From Maniola hyperantus (Eukaryota > Arthropoda > Insecta > Lepidoptera > Nymphalidae), in NCBI RefSeq assembly GCF_902806685.2, contig NC_048536.1, forward strand, positions 7,068,001-7,132,000: 64,000 nt of DNA, read 5' to 3'. The translations under genes and the position numbers were made by a program. How positions within the stretch are numbered: position 1 is the first letter of the stretch; each line of letters starts with the position of its first letter. Of the stretch, positions 57,123 through 64,000 are shown in pieces. The notes below the pieces were generated by a model. The model was not told where the DNA came from. It searched no databases and worked only from the letters and a program-made list of their open reading frames with translations.

Positions 57123-57760
57123 TTACAAAAAAAATAAAAACCGACTTCGATACACAAACACTAAAAATTGAAAAATAATTTAATTTATTACCGAATATAT
57201 TATGTATACAAGAGTTAATATAGTTCGATAATAATACTTTTTGGTGCCGGTGCCAACTAGACTTCATATTTTTATGAGACTCCACAATAGCACCTCATTG
57301 GCACCGACCCCAAAAAATATTATTATCGAACTATATTAACTCTTGTATACATAATATATTCGGTAATAAATTAAATTATTTTTCAATTTTTAGTGTTTGT
57401 GTATCGAAGTCGGTTTTTATTTTTTTTGTAAAAAAATTTTATTTCACAATTTTTAGTGGCCCCATGGAATTATGCTATGACTGGTTAAAAATCTACTGTT
57501 TACTAAGATATTACACTGATCGCGAGCAATTTACTCTTATCCGTTGAGGAGTTCCAGTATCTATCTTCGAAGATGTTCATCAGATCTTCACCAAGTTTAA
57601 ATGGGACCAACTTTGAAGTATACCCTTTCAAACAAAAAAAGAATTTTCAAAATCGGTCCAGGCGTCTTCGAGTAATCGGGGAACATACATAAAAAATAAA
57701 AAAAAAATAAAAAAGATTCCGACGAATTGAGAACCTCCTCCTTTTTTTGAAGTCGGTTAA
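57123..57760 (+). repeat. Repeat family F with a 114-bp perfect inverted repeat
   Basis: 57123-57236 and 57318-57431 are, base for base by eye, reverse complements. The 81-nt loop extends the stem imperfectly (GGTGCCGGTGCCAA against TTGGCACCGACCCC). The element continues through TGGAATTATGCTATGACTGG to its usual end GATTCCGACGAATTGAGAAC...GAAGTCGGTTAA. The motif ACCGACTTC thus opens and, in reverse, closes the unit. Confidence 0.85.
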
Positions 57761-58438
57761 CAAAATAACATAAATCACCCTATTAACTTTGCCATAATAG
57801 GTAGAAAGCTTCACTGTTAAGCCGTTGTTACCTACCTACAATGTTTTTTTAAGTATGTACTTACGTAGATATAGTTACTTAACTTACCTAATTAACGTTA
57901 AAAAGTTAGTTGTAACTACCTACCAACGTATAAAGGGAGTAGGGACCTCATAGGGAGTAGGGAAATTCTCCGTACATAGGTACCTTATATTGGATTAGCT
58001 AAGCTTCACAATAGTCTGTTTGCACCATTTCATCTACGAGGGTAACAGCTGGCCGGCTGACGGCTACCTGCTCACAACAATGAAACCTCTGTCAATAGAA
58101 TCCGCTTCACTACGATATTTTTGTTTTATTTTATTATTTTAAATTCTTAAACCGCAAAAAAGCGAACGGAGTTTCATGAGCTCTTTTATGTTCTATATCC
58201 AAATTTTTAAAATAAATAGTGACCTAAAAATTTTGAAATATTTGGTTTGTGTTGAGTGCCGTGTCGTAAGATTTAGGCAAAATAACCTCAACTTTTAGCG
58301 AATGTTTTTCAGTTAACTTACTATGAAGTTAGCTTAGCCTTAGAGCCGACTTTTCAATCGCCAAATAGGTAAACAAGTACCTACTTTAGAAATTTCCCTA
58401 GCGCACTCTCCATACAAAGATAGTTTGGTTCTCTTTTC

Positions 58439-58626
58439 AAAGTCAAAGTCAAAGTCAAATGATTTATTCAAAATAGGTAATAAATTACTCTTATTGATTG
58501 TCTGGTATAGTGTTAGATTTGTAAGATAATATAGTGGTGATAATTATAACGCAAACTTAAAACTAAAGCTACGAGGGTTCCAAACGCGCCCAGGTCTGAG
58601 AAGAGCCCACAACAAACTTAGCTAAC
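58439..58626 (-). repeat. LINE 3' end with (GACTTT)n tail
   Basis: The plus strand shows CAAAGTCAAAGTCAAAGTCA, i.e. a GACTTT tail on the minus strand, then TTATTCAAAATAGG and, at the far end, CCAAACGCGCCCAGGTCTGA. The layout is that of a 5'-truncated non-LTR element. Confidence 0.55.
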
Positions 58627-58648
58627 TTAGCTTTAGCTGCGCGAATCG

Positions 58649-59160
58649 TCTAGACTTCGTATTTTTATGGGACTCCACAATGGCACCTCATTGGCACCGA
58701 CCCCAAAAAATATTATTATGGAACTATATTAACTCTTGTATACATAATATATTCGGTAATAAATTAAATTATTTTTCAATTTTTAGTGTTTGTGTAACGA
58801 AGTCGGTTTTTATTTTTTTTGTAAAAAATTTTTATTTCACAATTTTTAGTGGCTCCATGGAATTATGCTATGACTGGTTAAAAATCTACTGTTTACTAAG
58901 CTATTACACTGATCGCGAGCAATTTACTCTTATCCGTTGAGGAGTTCCAGTATCTATCTTCGAAGATGTTCATCAGATCTTCACCAAATTGAAATGGGAC
59001 CAACTTTGAAGTATACCCTTTCAAACAAAAAAAGAATTTTCAAAATCGGTCCAGGCGTTTTCGCGTAATCGGGGAACATACATAAAAAATAAAAAAAAAA
59101 AAAAAAAAAAAAAAGATTCCGACGAATTGAGAACCTCCTCCTTTTTTTGAAGTCGGTTAA
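58649..59160 (+). repeat. Repeat family F, second long copy without the inverted arm
   Basis: Nearly identical to 57262-57760 (CACCGACCCCAAAAAATATT, GTATACATAATATATTCGGT, ATTACACTGATCGCGAGCAA) and with the same end. It has only one arm. It carries an A run around 59090-59114. Confidence 0.8.
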
Positions 59161-59753
59161 AAACGAAATCTAGTGACTGCAAGATGGAACCTATGACAAC
59201 GTACCAAAAATCGTATGTACAAATTCCGAAACGCTAAATATTACCTACTGACTAGACATACGAGTAATAATGCATTAAAACCTAAGTGAACGCTTGTATG
59301 GATGTTATCGGATAGATTTTTTATCTTATCGATGTGAAAAATAAACGGATGTGATACACAAGTCCGAGTTGCAGATTACGCGACCAAATTAATGACTGAT
59401 AAGATAGTACCTATCTACTTGGGCTTCAGATTCGTGGTACGTTGCTGAGCCTAGAGTAGTTTTAAAGGAATTAGTTTCTATAACATTTCCATTAATCGGT
59501 AACGTGAAGGACATGTACCTATTTTCTGAAAAATGATTTCCACAATCAAGTCAAAATTGAGATACTTAATAAGAAAAAACTGTATACAGCTGAGCAATTA
59601 CGGTAAAATGACATGTCGCTAAAGAAACATCCTGGATAAGTCTCTGTATTATAAAAATATTATCAGGGTCTATCATCAAGTCGATTTTCAGTACTACATA
59701 TCAGCTTGAGATAAACTCAAACTTTTTAGTTATGTAATTAAATTCTTATTTAA

Positions 59754-59903
59754 CGGCCCATTTGCACAAGAACAGCTTAACTGATTTAGTTAATTTCGTA
59801 ATCGTCACTTTCTGGCAAGAGCTGAAAATGTGTTGTGCCAATAAGTGACTGCATTAAAAAATTAACTAAATCAACTGTTTAAGTGTCGCTGTGCAAGTGG
59901 GCC
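59754..59903. mobile_element. 150-bp foldback element (MITE)
   Basis: Left GGCCCATTTGCACAAG and ...GATTTAGTTAATTT; the right end reversed reads GGCCCACTTGCACAG and ...GATTTAGTTAATTT. TAA borders the right end and occurs one base off the left end, so a PIF/Harbinger-type TWA target is possible but not proven. Confidence 0.7.
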
Positions 59904-60426
59904 TAAGATAATATTTAGCTAAGGTCAAACAAAATTTACATTTATTTACGATTAAGCATGTACATTGCACATATTTAGTTAATCTTCTAAAACAATACAC
60001 ATGACATATACGGCATGTAGTGTGATAAGATTATTATCGACTGCATATTTCCAGTGTGCTCTAATTGACATTCCGCTAGTTAGGACTTTGCATAATTCCA
60101 TGCTAACTAGGAAAGCAAATTCTTTGTAATCCATTTCCAGGTTTTATGTGAAATGCTTAAATAGCGTAAATTAAAATTTTAATTAGCGTAATTTAAATTA
60201 CATAACAGGTCTGAAATTAGTGTCCTTAGGAACAGAATAATATCTACTTAATTTTTTTGAAGCCTTTAAATTTTCTCCAACCGTAAAGGTACTAAATCTT
60301 CACGAAAGACAGCTCAAACTACTGAAAACCTCATATGCAATCAAATTTAATAATCTCATATCATATCCAATCAATTACTGGACAGCAGCCCAGTCCATAG
60401 CTGCAAAGAATTAACACCAGCCTACT

Positions 60427-60606
60427 GATTCGCTAAATCAGTGTTTAACACTGAATGATAGCCACCGAGCTCTTTTTGACTTTTATTTTAAATCCACTGA
60501 CGGTTTTATAGGAAAAATTAGTTTAGTATTACTCAGTAAAGCAGGTAACAGTTGTCAAATGAGCTCGGTGGCTATCATTCAACGTTAGACACTGAGTTAA
60601 CGAATC
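60427..60606. mobile_element. 180-bp MITE with ~52-bp terminal inverted repeats
   Basis: The arms contain TGAATGATAGCCACCGAGCT at the left (60452-60471) and its exact complement at the right. The outer parts (GATTCGCTAAATCAGTGT against GATTCGTTAACTCAGTGT) are slightly diverged. No clear target duplication. Confidence 0.75.
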
Positions 60607-60607
60607 G

Positions 60608-61143
60608 CCCCGCAGATCTCCGTGTGATTATGGAACACCGTGCCCGTAAAGCAATTGTCTGCTGTTTGTTTTGTTTGTGACGCGATTAGTCTAATGTCAA
60701 CATGCCTTCGGGCCGTCCCGAGCAGTCGCACCATGCTCGATAAGGCTTGCACATTAACGAGCGCACTGCAGCGATAGCGCCGGAATCGTGTAATTTGCGC
60801 CTCGTAAATTTTAACCCGTCGCAAATTTTTCGCTTCTCTTGCTAATTACTAGTCTGCCGGCGTCCCCAGAGGCTGCTTAATGTGCCTCGTACATGCCTCG
60901 AATGCAGGAGCAATACTAGTTGCGATCTGCTGTGCACAGGTAACAATGGCCTTTGTTTTGACTGCCGGAACTGACCTACGTGCTCGACTAATAATTTGGT
61001 TTGGTGTTCACTATATTTGCATCCATTTGCCCGGGCTAAGTCATTTACTGTTTTGGCTATTATTGCTCGTATGGGCTAATTTTTTTATATCGGACTTTAA
61101 GCAACACAAGTCACAACACAGTTATCTATGTAGACGTAATTAA
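60608..61143. promoter_or_regulatory. Non-repetitive, GC-richer block; candidate regulatory DNA
   Basis: Balanced composition against an AT-rich background, without an open frame I can recognise (short frames exist on both strands). Contains GCCTCGTAAATTTTAACCCG, CTAATTACTAGTCTGCCGGC and ACTAATAATTTGG, with several ATTA/TTTAC cores. Probable enhancer-like or conserved non-coding DNA; inference only. Confidence 0.3.
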
Positions 61144-62640
61144 AAGGCAACTAAATTAATTAACGTTGTTATTACCTAAACATTAATTTCGGAATCTGAG
61201 ACCTACTCGTAACAATAGCCTGATGCAATCAATGTTCAAGTTTGAGATTTAATTAACCGTTCAGAAGATTTTTCCATACAATTTCAAAGATCAGTGCATC
61301 CGGATTATTACTTGAAATCGTACCTGGGGAATGCTAAATCTAAACATTTTGTATCGCTACGACAGAAAGGTCTTTTTCGGTTTTCATATTATTATTTTAT
61401 CAAGCTTACAAAATAAAATAAAAAAGGTAGTAACATTTTTGCGTAAGCAAAATACGTTATCTCTGTTTTTTGTTTTATCATGCATGTCACACGATTTGAG
61501 GTTTGAGGTAGTTACGCTCAAAATAATATAATACCTAAATTCCGTGCGTAAAACGAGAGAAGTGTGTAAAATACAAATTTGTATATTGAATTAAAATAGG
61601 ACTAATCTGCCTTGTTACCTCATATAAGGTAAATCCAATTTAGTTTGTATATTTTGTTATTATGAGATAATAATTCATAAGTGAGATAATGGTTTTACGG
61701 ACACTTAAACTAAATGATTTTCAAATTATACATTAAAACAGACAGACAGAGATTAATTTGTTACGCAAAATAAAAAGTTGCCCAAGAAAGAAATGCACTT
61801 GTAACATTGTAATTTTATAGTTAGTCGGCATCAAAAGATATTATAATATAATTATTATACTAAGAAAAGAATAAGTAGGTAGGAAAACTTCAAACTATCC
61901 TATTTTGGTCACATTTGTAAATTGTCTTACTCATCAGTGAGCATGCATTTTATAGGTTCGCCATGTAATAGGTATGAACGTATCATATCTATGTTAAATT
62001 TTATTGCAGGTACCTATCAGAATTCATCATAGCGCTTGCTATTATCTGTTAATTAAATTAATAAGTAATAAATGAAAGCTATTGTCTAAATTGAAACCAA
62101 GTTGTAAAACAGACAACATAAATCTTTTAATTAATTGGGGTAGTTAAAACTTATGGAAGTCAACGTAAACAACCAATTGTTTCAGCTCTTTGATTTGATG
62201 AAAACAGTAAGAATTTTTTTATTGATTACATAAAAGTAAAGATTTGTAATAAGATTCTTAGTTGTAGGGCGTAGCAATGGTAGGTACTTGTGGTTACTTT
62301 CAAATCAATAAATTAATAAAATACTTACTTCAAATAAAAATTAATAAAGCATTAAGTAAAAAAGCGGCTGCTAGAATCCTACAAAAAATTAAACGTAAGT
62401 GCCAAAAAGTGTCGCAAAAGTGGACATGATTGCACTGATAGTTGCACAGTTTTGTAGGTCCTCGGCTGAGATACTCTTTAGCACTGAAGTTTAAATAAGT
62501 TTAGCGGGGTTTCTTTTTTTATTCAATTATTATTATTTTATTACTCTTTCACAACTAAAATTCACAAATACTTAATTTACTGATTACAATAATGAATTTA
62601 TTGAGAGCGTGTCAAAGGCCCAGTGAAGTTTGACGAAGGT
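61144..62640. other. AT-rich unique DNA, no gene recognised
   Basis: No repeats or coding signals that I can support. Confidence 0.35.
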
Positions 62641-62956
62641 AATTGTAATGGCAGTTTTTGCGTTGTCTGGTCTGTGGCCAGCTCGCCGGAGCGCGACCTT
62701 ACTGCCCAGCCCAAGGCCGTCTTCCACTCTTGTCTACTTCTTTTTGCTTTACTATTTAATTAAATACCTTGCCACCGAAACCTTTTAGAGTTCTGTATAA
62801 GAAGAACCCAAAACAACTTGGTTCTAATTTGTGACGGAGGTAATCGGAATTATACCTATTTTTTGCATTGTCTATGGCTGAGGTCAGCATGTCAAACCGC
62901 GACACCACTGCTTAAGGCTGTGTCCTGCTCTTTTCTGCTAATATTTCTACTTCATT
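62641..62956 (+). repeat. Diverged ~120-bp direct repeat
   Basis: 62641-62760 and 62836-62956 share AGGTAAT, TTTTTGCRTTGTCT, GGCCAGC or GAGGTCAGC, CGCGAC, and CTTCTACTT-like endings in the same order, about 195 bp apart. Old duplication or two copies of an unknown repeat. Confidence 0.4.
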
Positions 62957-63111
62957 ATTTTATGGTCTTGCTGTTCTTGCAATTCACGCAGACGAGTGAA
63001 CTTTACTTGTGGTTACCGTCGTTTACATGGGCATTGCATAAAGGTTCGTGCATGTCGGACAAATCAGTCGCGAGCAAGCGCTCGCAAACGGCTCGACTAC
63101 TAGAAGCCTGA

Positions 63112-63780
63112 ACTTCTCATAGAGGACAATCCATAACCAATTTAGTTTTTGTAGCCACGAAAGAAGCTATTTGATAAATTCATTATGCTGCCATTTACGA
63201 GGTAAATTAGCTTTTACAAAATATCTACTTCCTCGTTTAATGTTTTACAATAGGAACCAAATGACAAGTCATGTCGATGTTAAAAATCATTTTAATAAAT
63301 CTCATTTGAAATAGCACGGCAAAGTCACCCATGTTGCTCAGTAATTGATTATTTTAAAGCTGTAAAGTGGCCTTCGATTAAAATAGTTACGTGCGAACAA
63401 AAGAAGTGATTATTCGGTTTACACTCCACGCGCGATAAAATGTCGTTATCTGTTTACTGTATGTTACTTATTCTCATTTTCTGACTCAATAATTGATTAC
63501 TAAAGAATTTTTGATTCATAATATTTCATATTTATTCATTTTATTAATTACACAATAAATATAATGGCTCGTCTTGGCGGGACATTGCCGTGCTCCCTGA
63601 TTAAGGAATTTAATTATATTATATTGGTAACTTATTACGTAATTTGGCTTGTACGTTTGATTAAAACCAGCGATTAAAACTGTCTCATTTGTTAAAAGTG
63701 TTTGTCTGCCAAAGGTTTCCAATAACATCCTGCATTTTTTTCTTTAAGGTGTTAGAATATGGTTGTCCACAAAGTCATCA
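63112..63780. other. AT-rich unique DNA, no gene recognised
   Basis: No coding or repeat signal recognised. Confidence 0.35.
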
Positions 63781-63794
63781 TTACGCTAAGTTTT

Positions 63795-64000
63795 GACGAT
63801 CTTCCTGGCGCAGTGGTAAGCGCTGTGTTCTTATTTGTGGGAGGTCCCGGGATCGATTCCTGGCAGGGGTTTAGAATTTCATAATTTATTTTCTGGTCTG
63901 GTCCGGTGGGAGGCTTCAGCCGTGGCTAGTTACCACCTTGCCGGCAAAGCCGTGCCGCCAAGCGATTTAGCGTTCCGGTGCTATGCCGTGTAGAAACCAA
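63795..64000 (+). mobile_element. tRNA-derived SINE, cut by the window end
   Basis: Box A TGGCGCAGTGG (63806-63816) and box B GGATCGATTCC (63850-63860) are 44 nt apart, start to start, the spacing of an internal RNA polymerase III promoter. The body (GTGGGAGGCTTCAGCCGTGG, GCCGTGCCGCCAAGCGATTT) matches a SINE widespread in Lepidoptera. It is the best-preserved SINE here. Confidence 0.85.

Noticed and set aside
57088..58940. Two similar 65- and 86-codon open frames suggesting a small gene family
   Set aside because: Both are translations of repeat family F, in opposite orientations of the same dispersed sequence.
63806..63860. tRNA gene from box A and box B
   Set aside because: Cloverleaf arms do not pair properly and the sequence continues into a SINE body, so it is a tRNA-derived SINE.

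Overview
The window looks like nuclear DNA of a moth or butterfly (Lepidoptera). It is AT-rich and packed with short interspersed repeats that are typical of lepidopteran genomes. These include non-autonomous Helitron-like elements ending in CTAG, tRNA-derived SINEs, decayed non-LTR (LINE) tails and many foldback MITEs. I see no complete host protein-coding gene, rRNA or tRNA gene, operon or CRISPR array. It reads as a gene-poor intergenic region or a very long intron. The species cannot be named from the sequence alone.

The clearest feature is a complete, very young LTR retrotransposon at 2100-6266. Two 655-bp LTRs, which I read as identical, are flanked by a 4-bp target duplication (ACTT). 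Between them lie a TGGCGCCC-type primer-binding site, a ~970-nt leader with tandem repeats, one intact 554-codon Gag-protease frame, a perfect hairpin and a polypurine tract. There is no reverse transcriptase, RNase H or integrase and no room for them. It therefore appears to be a non-autonomous element that keeps its own Gag and protease and must borrow the polymerase and integrase.

From 6.3 to 64 kb the DNA is a mosaic of repeats. Two Helitron-like families (A and B) have unrelated bodies but the same 3' end. Another family starts TTTTAGGGTTCCGTA and ends CTTGGCCGGTTTTT. Foldback elements lie at 21.4, 23.6, 26.7, 46.4, 48.9, 50.3, 57.1, 59.8 and 60.4 kb. tRNA-derived SINEs lie at 14.4, 22.2, 29.0, 29.5, 43.8 and 63.8 kb, the last cut by the window end. 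LINE remnants lie at 29.8, 34.3, 38.2, 39.4, 54.1 and 58.4 kb.

Some stretches look like possible host regulatory or transcribed DNA rather than repeats. They are a CpG-rich block with an arthropod-type initiator at 54.55-55.85 kb (possible promoter and 5' UTR on the + strand), a 47-bp exon-like segment at 9672-9718, and a duplicated ~280-bp unit at 45.49-46.05 kb whose ~165-bp core is far better preserved than its flanks. Others are GC-rich non-repetitive islands near 7.2, 16.2, 22.6, 36.05, 47.55 and 60.6-61.1 kb. All of these are inferences from sequence texture and need comparison with related genomes.
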